A stretch of 11,323 nucleotides of DNA from Clostridia bacterium (GTDB lineage: Bacteria; Bacillota; Clostridia; Christensenellales; CALWSW01): the NCBI GenBank assembly GCA_019421925.1, contig JAHZEH010000041.1, forward strand, positions 230-11,552. The letters are read 5' to 3'. The position numbers and the translations under genes are program-made. Shown here piece by piece: positions 1 to 7,159 of this stretch; positions within the stretch are counted from its first letter, which is position 1, and the number at the start of each line of letters is the position of its first letter. The notes under the pieces are model-generated. The model did no database searches. It was given only the letters and a program-made list of their open reading frames with translations, and was not told the DNA's origin.

Positions 1-21
1 ATACGGGATGCTAAAGACGGG

Positions 22-27
22 TATATT
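22..27 (+). promoter_or_regulatory. possible -10 element upstream of the mreB-like gene
   Basis: TATATT matches the sigma-A -10 consensus at five of six positions and lies 30 nt before the chosen ATG. Transcription would start near position 34 and give a short leader that still contains the ribosome binding site at 45-50. A -35 box would straddle the left edge of the window; the first three bases (ata) could be its end with an 18-nt spacer. Only half the promoter is visible, so this is tentative. Confidence 0.3.
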
Positions 28-57
28 CTTCCAAGAGAACTTTTGGGAGGAATGAAC

Positions 58-1110
58 ATGATAACCAACGTATGGTGCCGGGATTTGGGCATAGATATGG
101 GGAGCAAAAGGACGAGAATCTGGAGGGCGGGCGAGGGGCTGATCCTGGAGGAGGAGTCTGTTGCCGCAGTCCAGGTGGAGGATGGGAAGCCCGTTGCCTT
201 TGGGACGGAGGCGGTCAAACTGCTCACCGATTTCAAAAGCGAGGTGCTTCCCGTTCGTCCGGTGGAGCACGGCATGATCTGCGATGTGGATGTGGCCGCT
301 GCTATGCTCAAGTATTTTGTATGGAAGGCAAACCAGGGAACTTTTTTGCGGCGCGTCAGGGCGGTTGTCGGCGTGCCGGCGGAGATTGACCCGGTTCACC
401 GCCTGGCCCTGCAGGAGTGCGTCCGCTCCGCCGGGATCCGGGACGTCCGCTTTATGAGCGCGCCGGTTGCCGCCGCCAAGGGGGCGGGTCTGGATATCTC
501 CAAGCCGGAGGGGCAGGCTGTTGTCCATGTGGGGGCGGGGATTGTGGAGATTGCCGTGCTCTCCCTGGAGGGCATTGTCTGCAAGGAGACGCTTCCAGTG
601 GGCGGCTGCCAGATGGATGGAGAGATCATCCGCTATGTCCGCGACCGCTATGGCATGGAGATCGGTTCTGCAGTGGCGGAACAGCTCAAAAACGCCTCCG
701 GGATGGACGAGAGCAGAATCGAAGTGGGAGGGCGGGATATTCGCACGGGACTGCCCGCCAAACGCCATCTGGAAAAAGGGGAGATACGCCTTGCACTGCG
801 TATCAGTACGGCGAGAATCAGCAAAGCGCTGCGCATGGTGCTTAACCAGGCGCCCCCGGAGCTTTCCGGCGATATCCTGCTAAACGGGCTGTTGATTACC
901 GGCGGAGGGGCGCGCCTGAACGGTCTGGCGGAGCTGTTGCAGCAGGAAGTGATGATACCCGTCGCCTGTGCGGACAAACCGGAGCTGTGCGTGGTGCGCG
1001 GCCTGGGATACGTTGCGCAGGAAATTTTCACATCCCGTATGCATCTCAGGCACGAAAGGAACATGGGCAGTGTGACCGCACAGGCCCTATATGGAAGCAG
1101 CGCCAAATAA
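58..1110 (+). CDS. mreB: MreB-like actin-family rod-shape protein with degenerate ATPase motifs
   Basis: A 350-aa bacterial actin homologue. MreB forms membrane-bound filaments that direct side-wall peptidoglycan synthesis. Family landmarks are easy to follow: the phosphate-1 loop (DLGIDMGSKRT, residues 9-19), RPVEHGMICDVDV (67-79), GAGLDI (142-147), GGRDIRTGLP (224-233), PPEL (266-269) and the adenosine loop TGGGARLNGL (281-290). The length is normal for MreB. ATG 58 is chosen because GGGAGG (45-50) sits 7 nt before it and the family motif begins almost at once. The TTG at 43 and ATG at 52 are in frame but too close to that site, and the frame stays open to the window edge. Oddity: the catalytic region usually written IEEPMAA reads MSAPVAA (133-139), and phosphate-2, usually DIGGGTTE, reads HVGAGIVE (157-164). 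ATP hydrolysis is therefore probably impaired. It could be a divergent paralogue rather than the cell's main MreB. It is separated from mreC by a terminator and a new promoter. Confidence 0.9.
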   Translation: MITNVWCRDLGIDMGSKRTRIWRAGEGLILEEESVAAVQVEDGKPVAFGTEAVKLLTDFKSEVLPVRPVEHGMICDVDVAAAMLKYFVWKANQGTFLRRVRAVVGVPAEIDPVHRLALQECVRSAGIRDVRFMSAPVAAAKGAGLDISKPEGQAVVHVGAGIVEIAVLSLEGIVCKETLPVGGCQMDGEIIRYVRDRYGMEIGSAVAEQLKNASGMDESRIEVGGRDIRTGLPAKRHLEKGEIRLALRISTARISKALRMVLNQAPPELSGDILLNGLLITGGGARLNGLAELLQQEVMIPVACADKPELCVVRGLGYVAQEIFTSRMHLRHERNMGSVTAQALYGSSAK

Positions 1111-1126
1111 ATAAGGTTATACCCGG

Positions 1127-1173
1127 GGGCCGCGCGAAAAACAGGATTCGCGCGGCCCACTTTATAGTATTTT
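1127..1173 (+). terminator. intrinsic terminator after the mreB-like gene
   Basis: A 12-bp perfect inverted repeat (1127-1138 pairs with 1147-1158, core GGGCCGCGCGA) with an 8-nt loop lies 17 nt after the stop codon. It is followed by a T-rich stretch (1161-1173). The T tract is interrupted, so some readthrough into mreC is possible. Confidence 0.8.
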
Positions 1174-1200
1174 GCTCCCAGAGATGGAATGTGGTATAAT
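1172..1200 (+). promoter_or_regulatory. sigma-A promoter for mreC operon
   Basis: A perfect TATAAT (1195-1200) is preceded by TGG, giving an extended -10. With a 17-nt spacer the -35 would be TTGCTC (1172-1177), a weak match that overlaps the T tract of the preceding terminator. The leader to the GTG start would be roughly 28 nt. The extended -10 may compensate for the poor -35. Confidence 0.7.
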
Positions 1201-1234
1201 CAAACGATCAATACCATTGAGAGGTGAAAGCCAG

Positions 1235-2077
1235 GTGCAATTTATAAAAAAGCATCCCATCTTATTGCTTATTATCACCATTGTCATATTGGTGATTTTG
1301 ATTATTGTTACCAAGGGAAACCGAAACATCTCCACGCCGGAGGACCTTGTCGGCACGGTTGTTACGCCCGTGCAGGGAGCGGTCAGCTCTGTCACCGGGG
1401 GGATCGGCGAATGGTTCAAGGGCCTGTTTGGCCAATCCACCCTTCAAAAAGAGAATGCGGAACTGAAAGAGCAGCTTCGCCAGCTGGAGGGGCAGCTCTC
1501 CCTGACCGGCGAGCTTCAGCAGGAAAATGAGCGTCTGCGCGAGATCGCCAACTATCACGAGAACAACCCCCAGTATGAGATGGTTACGGCCCGGGTCATC
1601 GGTAAAAATCCCGGCTATTGGTTTGATACGTTTACCATCAATGTAGGCAGAAGCGACGGCATTGAACAGGATATGGTTGCCATTACGCCCGAGGGGCTGG
1701 TGGGCCGTGTCATGGAGGTGGGCAACAACTGGAGCAAGGTCATCTCTATTGTCGACTCCAGAAGCTCCGTCAGCGGCATGATCGAGCGTACCCGCGACAA
1801 CGGCGTTGTGCGGGGCTCCACAGAGGCGGACAACACCCTGGGCGGACGCTGCCAAATGTACTATCTGCCCTTTGAAAACGACCTAGTTCCGGGGGATAAG
1901 GTTCTCACCAGCGGCCTGGGCGGGGTTTTCCCCAAGGGCATTGTCATCGGCGAGGTAATTGAGGTCAGCCGGGCGCAGGGGGAGACGGAGCGCACCGCTG
2001 TCATCGATACTGCTGTGGACTTCACCAAGCTGGAGGAGGTCATGATTATCAAGACCGTAATTGAGGCGGTGAATTGA
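1235..2077 (+). CDS. mreC: rod shape-determining protein MreC
   Basis: A 280-aa bitopic membrane protein that links MreB filaments to the periplasmic or extracellular part of the elongation complex and activates PBP2. It has a short cytoplasmic start, one transmembrane helix (about residues 8-26), a coiled coil rich in Glu, Gln and Leu (about 69-107), then the MreC beta-domain core. Typical MreC stretches include ARVIGKNPGYWFDTF (119-133), TPEGLVGRV (151-159) and VLTSGLGGVFPKGIVIG (223-239). GTG 1235 is chosen because AGAGGTG (1220-1226) lies 8 nt upstream and the protein then starts just before the membrane helix, as expected for the family. An upstream in-frame TTG at 1172 would fall inside the promoter. 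The stop overlaps the mreD start by one base, so translation is probably coupled. Confidence 0.95.
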   Translation: MQFIKKHPILLLIITIVILVILIIVTKGNRNISTPEDLVGTVVTPVQGAVSSVTGGIGEWFKGLFGQSTLQKENAELKEQLRQLEGQLSLTGELQQENERLREIANYHENNPQYEMVTARVIGKNPGYWFDTFTINVGRSDGIEQDMVAITPEGLVGRVMEVGNNWSKVISIVDSRSSVSGMIERTRDNGVVRGSTEADNTLGGRCQMYYLPFENDLVPGDKVLTSGLGGVFPKGIVIGEVIEVSRAQGETERTAVIDTAVDFTKLEEVMIIKTVIEAVN

Positions 2078-2583
2078 TGAAAAAGGCGCTGCTTGTGATT
2101 GCGGCTCTGCTGTGCAATCTTTTGCTCGAGAGCATTGTTTTTGTCAGAATCAACCTCTGGGGACTGCTGCCCGACTCCATCATCGCCGTCGTGGCCACGA
2201 TTGCGCTGGTGGGGGGCGGAAGGAAGGCGGGGGCCTATGGCGTCGCGGCGGGTCTGCTCATTGGTATCCTCTTTGGAAAATACATTGGCCTGGAGGCTCT
2301 CATCTATCTGCTGCTCGCCCTGCTCTGCGGGATATTCACCCATAAGTATTACGCGGACAACTGGATTTTTCACATTGCCCTGGGTGCGGGGTGCTATCTG
2401 CTCAAGGAGGGCATGATGGCTCTGGGATTGAAACTGCTTGGCAACAATGTGAATTTCTTTGGATACTTTTTGCGCTATTTCTTACCCTCGGCCCTGCTAA
2501 CCGGGCTGATGGTGGTGCCCCTGTATGCTGTGTACAGCCGGATGAACAAGGGACAGTTGCGCAGAAGCCGGCGCCAACCGTAA
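2077..2583 (+). CDS. mreD: rod shape-determining membrane protein MreD
   Basis: A 168-aa very hydrophobic protein with about five to six membrane segments and a basic C-terminal tail (RRSRRQP). MreD is an integral membrane partner of MreC in the elongasome. Sequence similarity in this family is weak; the call rests on size, hydrophobic pattern, the pair of helices around residues 32-66 with a glycine-rich turn, and position exactly between mreC and a class B PBP. ATG 2077 overlaps the mreC stop in TGATG; the in-frame TTG at 2074 is less likely. Only a weak purine-rich stretch (GAGGCGG, 2063-2069) precedes it, so translation probably depends on ribosomes finishing mreC. Confidence 0.88.
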   Translation: MKKALLVIAALLCNLLLESIVFVRINLWGLLPDSIIAVVATIALVGGGRKAGAYGVAAGLLIGILFGKYIGLEALIYLLLALLCGIFTHKYYADNWIFHIALGAGCYLLKEGMMALGLKLLGNNVNFFGYFLRYFLPSALLTGLMVVPLYAVYSRMNKGQLRRSRRQP

Positions 2584-2604
2584 TTTCTGGAAAAGGAGCA
2601 AGGA

Positions 2605-5076
2605 ATGCCTGAAAGAATCAATAAACGGTACTGGGTTATTGCTGCGGCTATATTGGCGATGTTCATCACGCTCATTGTGCAGCTGGGCAGGCTCACCATT
2701 GGACAGGCTGCCGCAGAGCTCTCCGAAAAATCAGAGGACAGGACCACCAGGACCATCACCCTCAGGGGAAACCGTGGCAAAATCCTCGACCGGAACGGCC
2801 AGCAGCTCGCCTTCAACGAGAAGAGCTATAATATTCAGTTTTTGAGGGACACTTCCCACCGCAACGACGTCGGACGTGCCCTTGACACTGAGGTTATCTG
2901 CAAAACCATCGAAATCGTTGAGAGATACGGCGGGGAGACCATTGACACTTTCGCTATTGTGCGCAGAGACGACGGCGTCTTTGCTTTTGAGTGGGGCGAC
3001 ATCAGCGAGGAGGCGGCAGCCAGCCGCGAAGCCAATTGGCGTACCAATATGAGCATGGGTACAACGCGCACACCCGAGGAGATCTACAACTACATGCGAA
3101 GGCTCTACCAGATCCCCGAGGAGATGAGCTATGAGGAGGCCCGCAAAGTTCTCTCCATCTGGCAGGAGGTCCAGCTCATGACCTACCGGGCCTATGTCCC
3201 CGTCACGATTGCCTACGACGTATCGGTGGAGACGGTGGCGGAGGTGGAGACCCGTTCCATGGAGCTTGAGGGGATGTCCACTGCGGAGGGATCGGTACGT
3301 GTTTATCCCAAGCTGACGCTTGCCGCCCACAGCATTGGCTATATGGGCAAAATGACCAATGCCGAGACCGTCGAGGCCATGGTGGCCAAGGGCTACAGCA
3401 TGGACGACACCATCGGCATCTCCGGCATCGAGGCCTCCATGGAGGAGTATCTCAACGGCAATGAGACCGACCACCAGGGCAAGCAGGAGGTGGAGGTTTC
3501 CAGCAGCGGCGAGGTTATCCGCGTTTTGAACACCCAGCCCGCGGTGGACGGGGACGACGTGGTTTTGACGCTGGACATGGAGCTGCAGCAGGTTGCAACC
3601 CAGGCGCTGCAAAAAAACATAGAGAACGTCCGGGCTGAGCAGGAGAGAATCCTCTCGGAGAACCTGGAGACCTATCAGAAAAAAGCCAAGGACAACGATG
3701 TCAGCAACATCAAGCTGGCTGAGACGGGTTCCGTGGTAGTCATGGACATCAAAAACGGGGAGGTACTGGCCATGGACAGCAACCCCTCGTATGATTTGAA
3801 CCTGTTTACGGGAGGCATCAGCACGGAGGATTACAAGTCTCTCAGCGAGGACCCCCGCCTGCCTCTTTTCAACAGGGCCATTGCCTCCAAGACCATGCCC
3901 GGATCCATCTTCAAGATGTCCATTGCCCTGGCCGGTTTGGAGGAGGGCGTTGTTACCATTGACGAGGAGATAGACGACGAGGGACCGTACACCAAATATA
4001 CCACCACGACCGTGGGCGCTCCCCGCTGCTGGGTGAACCCCTACTACAGCAGGCATGCGGACTGCGATGTGGTCAAGGCTCTCGAGGTGTCCTGCAACTA
4101 TTACTTCTTCACCGTTGCGGACCGACTGGGCATCGACCTGATCAATAAGTGGTGCTCCAAGCTGGGACTGGATACCCTCACCGGCATTGAGATTCCCGGT
4201 GAGACCGCCGGACAGATTGGCGGACAGAAGGTGCTCTTTGACAACACCAAGGAGAACATCGGCACCGGCGTCGCCCGCCTTGTCTTCAATCAGCTCGTCC
4301 GGCAGCTCCGCGGCTACTGTGAGAAGCTGGAGAAAGAGGTGGACGACGCAGCGCTGGAGACCTGTGCCGAGAAGCTCCTGCGTATCATCGACGACCGGGA
4401 GGTCTCGGAATGGAAGAGCGATATCCTGCGCATTATGCGGGAGGACCTGGGGATTGCGGAGACCGTGACCAATAATAACTACTGGCACGCAGAGATTTAC
4501 AGCATTCTTCTGGAGCTGCGCTGGAATCCCAACCAGACCGTCCGTACAGGCATCGGCCAGGCGGTCGTCTCCGTGACGCCAATTGCAGTCGCCCGCTATA
4601 TGTCCGCGCTGCTCAACGGCGGCAAGGTATACAACGCCACCATCATCAAGCGGATTGTGGACGCCGCCGGGAAGGTGGTCAAGGAGGAGGAGCCCCAGCT
4701 CGTGGAGGACCTGGGCGTCTCCGCGCAGAACCTGGAGGCCATTAAAGAGGGCATGAAGAAGGTTGTGTCGCTGGAGGACGGCGGTACGGCCGGCACTGCC
4801 TATCAGAACTTCAAATATGTCGACCAGGTCGGCGGCAAGACTGGCTCGGCCCAGGTCTCCACCAGCGAGAACAACATCGATATGGAGAACACGGCCTGGC
4901 ACGTAGCTTTCGCGCCCTATGACGACCCGGAGATTGTTGTGGTTGTCTGTATTCCCAATGGTAAGGCCGGCTCCATGGCGGTTTCCACCGCCCAGGACAT
5001 CATTGAGTTCTACCTGGACCGAAAATATAATGTTGCCAAAGAGAATATACCCGGTACAAACGAACTGCTCCCATAA
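2605..5076 (+). CDS. mrdA: penicillin-binding protein 2, elongation transpeptidase (class B PBP)
   Basis: An 823-aa class B PBP that cross-links peptidoglycan during side-wall growth. It has a membrane anchor (about 10-27), the class B motif RGKILDRNG (57-65), a long N-terminal pedestal domain (to about 320), and a transpeptidase domain with all three active-site motifs: SIFK (434-437, catalytic Ser434), SCN (496-498) and KTGS (745-748). It is clearly longer than E. coli PBP2 (633 aa) or B. subtilis PbpA (716 aa). Part of the excess is a charged helical insertion of about 80 residues (roughly 550-632) between GIEIPGETAG and the conserved TGIGQ (648-652). ATG 2605 has AAAAGGAG (2591-2598) 6 nt upstream and starts 22 nt after mreD. 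All catalytic motifs are intact, so I expect an active enzyme. It could be named pbpA or mrdA; the mre context supports the elongation role over the septal one. Confidence 0.95.
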   Translation: MPERINKRYWVIAAAILAMFITLIVQLGRLTIGQAAAELSEKSEDRTTRTITLRGNRGKILDRNGQQLAFNEKSYNIQFLRDTSHRNDVGRALDTEVICKTIEIVERYGGETIDTFAIVRRDDGVFAFEWGDISEEAAASREANWRTNMSMGTTRTPEEIYNYMRRLYQIPEEMSYEEARKVLSIWQEVQLMTYRAYVPVTIAYDVSVETVAEVETRSMELEGMSTAEGSVRVYPKLTLAAHSIGYMGKMTNAETVEAMVAKGYSMDDTIGISGIEASMEEYLNGNETDHQGKQEVEVSSSGEVIRVLNTQPAVDGDDVVLTLDMELQQVATQALQKNIENVRAEQERILSENLETYQKKAKDNDVSNIKLAETGSVVVMDIKNGEVLAMDSNPSYDLNLFTGGISTEDYKSLSEDPRLPLFNRAIASKTMPGSIFKMSIALAGLEEGVVTIDEEIDDEGPYTKYTTTTVGAPRCWVNPYYSRHADCDVVKALEVSCNYYFFTVADRLGIDLINKWCSKLGLDTLTGIEIPGETAGQIGGQKVLFDNTKENIGTGVARLVFNQLVRQLRGYCEKLEKEVDDAALETCAEKLLRIIDDREVSEWKSDILRIMREDLGIAETVTNNNYWHAEIYSILLELRWNPNQTVRTGIGQAVVSVTPIAVARYMSALLNGGKVYNATIIKRIVDAAGKVVKEEEPQLVEDLGVSAQNLEAIKEGMKKVVSLEDGGTAGTAYQNFKYVDQVGGKTGSAQVSTSENNIDMENTAWHVAFAPYDDPEIVVVVCIPNGKAGSMAVSTAQDIIEFYLDRKYNVAKENIPGTNELLP

Positions 5077-5144
5077 ACAATCAAAATTGGCGAAACCCGG
5101 AGTTTTTTGCAGGAATTCCCGGCAGACGTGAAGAATAGTTCAAG

Positions 5145-5191
5145 CTGGCCCTTGCAGCAGGCCGGGGAGCATGATTAGGGACATGTTCTCC
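5145..5191 (+). other. structured leader between PBP2 and minC
   Basis: The 160 nt between the PBP2 stop and the minC start contain two overlapping potential hairpins. One pairs CTGGCC (5145-5150) with GGCCGG (5160-5165). The other pairs GGGGAGCATG (5164-5173) with CATGTTCTCC (5182-5191) over 10 bp including two G·U pairs. They share bases 5164-5165 and so partly exclude each other. Neither is followed by a T tract, so they are not intrinsic terminators. I see no convincing promoter in this gap. The function is unknown. Confidence 0.35.
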
Positions 5192-5236
5192 AGGTGGGGC
5201 GCTGCGCATTGTTATTGTGTAATGGAGTGTGTTTCA

Positions 5237-5947
5237 GTGAGGGATTCGGTCGCATTTAAGGGAAAGCAGGGGCGTTTGGAACTGCATGTCGCGCCCGGGG
5301 TGGATTACCAATCGGGCCGCGAGAGCATTCTGGACAAGCTGGCGGCAAAACGCAGCTTCTTTGCCGGTTCCGCCTGCGTGAACGTCGTAGGGGATGCCTG
5401 GAACGAGGAGCAGCGCAAGGAGCTGAGCAATACTTTGCGTGAGGAGTTCGGCATGCTCTGCGTGGAATTTGGAGAAATGGCGCCCAATATGCCCATGGAG
5501 GACTCCATCCGCAGGGAGAGGGGACAGAGCAGGCCCGCGGCAAAAGTTTCTGCGGAGCCGCCCCTGGACCTGCGCAGTTCTGTGGGCGCATGCAGGGAGT
5601 GCAACGCCATGTTTGTACAGGAGACCGTGCGGAACGGCCAGCGTATCGCATACGATGGGGACATCGTGGTCTGCGGCGACGTCAACTTCGGCGGGGAGCT
5701 GGTAGCCACGGGAAGCATCGCCGTCATGGGCGCGCTGCGCGGCGTGGCCCACGCCGGTTCCGCCGGGGATGAGACCGCCATTGTAACGGCCTACCGGCTC
5801 CAGCCCCAACAGCTGCGGATCGGCGCTCAGATCGCCATCGCGCCAGACGGGGAGCAGGAGGAAGTCGGCTATCCGGAGATCGCCTCGGTTTTTCAGGGGA
5901 CGATCACCATTCGTCCGGCCAGCCGCGTCATACGGAAGCAGCAATAA
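5237..5947 (+). CDS. minC: septum site-determining protein MinC
   Basis: A 236-aa FtsZ-assembly inhibitor that is recruited to the membrane by MinD. The N-terminal FtsZ-inhibiting domain covers about residues 1-80 (SVAFKGKQGRLELHV, then FFAGSACVNVVGD). A variable linker (about 85-125) follows, then the C-terminal beta-helix (about 128-230) with VRNGQRI, GDIVVCGDVNFGGELVATG and MGALRGVAHAG. GTG 5237 is chosen because GGAG (5224-5227) lies 9 nt upstream and the family sequence starts there. ATG 5171 has a GGGGAG only 1 nt away and would add 22 residues unlike MinC. ATG 5222 would also be possible but overlaps that ribosome binding site. The C-domain motif usually RSGQ reads RNGQ (132-135), and the usual DVNPG reads DVNFG. 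It is followed 27 nt later by minD. Confidence 0.93.
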   Translation: MRDSVAFKGKQGRLELHVAPGVDYQSGRESILDKLAAKRSFFAGSACVNVVGDAWNEEQRKELSNTLREEFGMLCVEFGEMAPNMPMEDSIRRERGQSRPAAKVSAEPPLDLRSSVGACRECNAMFVQETVRNGQRIAYDGDIVVCGDVNFGGELVATGSIAVMGALRGVAHAGSAGDETAIVTAYRLQPQQLRIGAQIAIAPDGEQEEVGYPEIASVFQGTITIRPASRVIRKQQ

Positions 5948-5974
5948 TTCATTGAATAGTTGGAGGGTTCATTG

Positions 5975-6769
5975 ATGGGGGAAGCCATAGTAATTACCTC
6001 GGGAAAAGGCGGCGTGGGCAAGACGACCACGACCGCGAATATCTGCACGGGCCTGGCCATGCAGGGACACCGGGTTGTCCTGGTGGACGCGGACATCGGG
6101 CTGCGCAATCTGGACGTGGTCATCGGGCTGGAGAACCGTATTGTTTATGACATTGTGGACGTGGTTGAGGGGTCCTGCAAGCTGAAAAACGCTCTGATCA
6201 AGGACAAGAGAACCGATGGCCTCTATCTTCTGCCCGCCGCTCAGACGCGGGATAAGACCGCCGTCAGTTCTGAGCAGATGATCAAGCTCGTCAACGATCT
6301 CAAGCAGGAGTTTGATTACGTAATCATCGACTGCCCCGCGGGCATTGAACACGGCTTCAAGAATTCCATCGTGGCGGCGGATAAGGCCGTGGTCGTAACC
6401 GTGCCCGAGGTATCAGCCGTGCGCGATGCCGACCGCATCATCGGCCTCCTTCTGGCCAACGACGTGAGCTATGTCAAGCTCATCATCAACCGGCTGCGCA
6501 AGGATATGGTGGACTCCGGGAACATGCTGGACGTGGACGACACGCTGGAGATTCTCTCCGTGGATCTGCTGGGCATCGTGCCCGAGGATGAGAACATCAT
6601 CCGCTCCTCCAACCTGGGAGAACCGGTGGTTATCGCCGGAGCCACCCCTTCCGGACAGGCCTACCGCAACATTGTTCAGCGAATGCTGGGCAAGGAGGTG
6701 CCTCTGATGGAGCTCAAGAGCGAGGGCGGCTTCTTCAGCAGGTTCAAAAAGATATTTTCCAAGAAATAG
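5975..6769 (+). CDS. minD: septum site-determining ATPase MinD
   Basis: A 264-aa ParA/MinD-family ATPase. It dimerises with ATP on the membrane, recruits MinC, and is released when MinE stimulates hydrolysis. It has the deviant Walker A GKGGVGKTT (10-18, with Lys11 and Lys16), the switch region VDADIGLRNLD (37-47), Walker B YVIIDCPAG (115-123), and a C-terminal amphipathic membrane-targeting helix (GGFFSRFKKIFSKK, 251-264). All key residues are present and the length is typical. ATG 5975 has GGAGGG (5962-5967) 7 nt upstream; the in-frame TTGs at 5960 and 5972 are disfavoured. It lies 27 nt after minC and 17 nt before minE, so it is clearly co-transcribed with both. Confidence 0.97.
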   Translation: MGEAIVITSGKGGVGKTTTTANICTGLAMQGHRVVLVDADIGLRNLDVVIGLENRIVYDIVDVVEGSCKLKNALIKDKRTDGLYLLPAAQTRDKTAVSSEQMIKLVNDLKQEFDYVIIDCPAGIEHGFKNSIVAADKAVVVTVPEVSAVRDADRIIGLLLANDVSYVKLIINRLRKDMVDSGNMLDVDDTLEILSVDLLGIVPEDENIIRSSNLGEPVVIAGATPSGQAYRNIVQRMLGKEVPLMELKSEGGFFSRFKKIFSKK

Positions 6770-6786
6770 GGAAGGGGGTCGGCATT

Positions 6787-7077
6787 GTGGCATCCATTTC
6801 ATCCATTTTTCAAAGGCTGATGGGCAAACCGGCCTCCAAAGATGTGGCAAAGGAGCGTTTGAAGCTCGTTCTGCTGCATGACCGCATAGAGTTTCCGCCC
6901 GCCCTGGTGGAACAGATCAAGGACGACATCATCGCCGTACTCTCCAAATATGTGGAGATCGACACGGCGGCCATGGACGTCGAGCTCACCAAAGTTGACG
7001 ACAGCGACCGCAGGCAGGGCGCCTTGATTGCCAGTATCCCCATCAAGGGTGTGAAAAAGGGCAATTTGCCTGGGTAA
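6787..7077 (+). CDS. minE: cell division topological specificity factor MinE
   Basis: A 96-aa regulator that binds MinD, stimulates its ATPase and drives MinCD off the membrane near midcell. An N-terminal hydrophobic membrane-binding stretch (about 2-12) is followed by the anti-MinCD helix with the diagnostic SKDVAKERLKLVLLHDR (17-33). The topological-specificity domain follows (KDDIIAVLSKYVEID, 45-59, and the C-terminal strand around ALIASIPI). The GTG start has GGAAGGGGG (6770-6778) 8 nt upstream. It is slightly longer than E. coli MinE (88 aa). It is the last gene of the min set and is closed by a terminator. Presence of MinE implies an E. coli-like dynamic Min system rather than the DivIVA/MinJ type of Bacillus. 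Confidence 0.94.
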   Translation: MASISSIFQRLMGKPASKDVAKERLKLVLLHDRIEFPPALVEQIKDDIIAVLSKYVEIDTAAMDVELTKVDDSDRRQGALIASIPIKGVKKGNLPG

Positions 7078-7095
7078 ATTTCTATGATCGTACTG

Positions 7096-7122
7096 AAGAA
7101 GGGAGAGAAGCTCCCTTTTTCT
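7096..7122 (+). terminator. intrinsic terminator after minE
   Basis: AAGAAGGGAG (7096-7105) pairs with CTCCCTTTTT (7111-7120) around a 5-nt loop; one pair is G·U. The distal arm runs into the T tract. It starts 18 nt after the minE stop and is a classical end for the mreC-to-minE transcription unit. Confidence 0.85.
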
Positions 7123-7159
7123 AGTTCACGAAACAAAACAAGAAAGACAGGTGAAGCAT

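Noticed and set aside
2..55. Possible 3' end of an upstream gene ending in TGA at 53-55, coupled to the ATG at 58
   Set aside because: Only 17 codons are visible and they match nothing I know. A possible -10 box in the same stretch argues for non-coding sequence. The adjacent frame is also open to the edge.
2731..4902. 723-codon open frame on the minus strand inside the PBP2 gene
   Set aside because: It is antisense to an unambiguous PBP2 with all catalytic motifs. Long antisense frames arise from the G+C-rich third positions, and its translation resembles no family.
5107..5136. TTGCAG ... AAGAAT as a promoter for minC
   Set aside because: The spacer would be 18 nt and the -10 match is poor, so it is not better than chance in this composition.
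5218..5223. TGTAAT as a -10 box for minC
   Set aside because: Transcription would start too close to the GTG for the ribosome binding site at 5224-5227 to be included.
7066..7088. TTGCCT ... TATGAT as a promoter for the DUF5058-like gene
   Set aside because: The spacing is only 11 nt and the terminator would lie downstream of the start.
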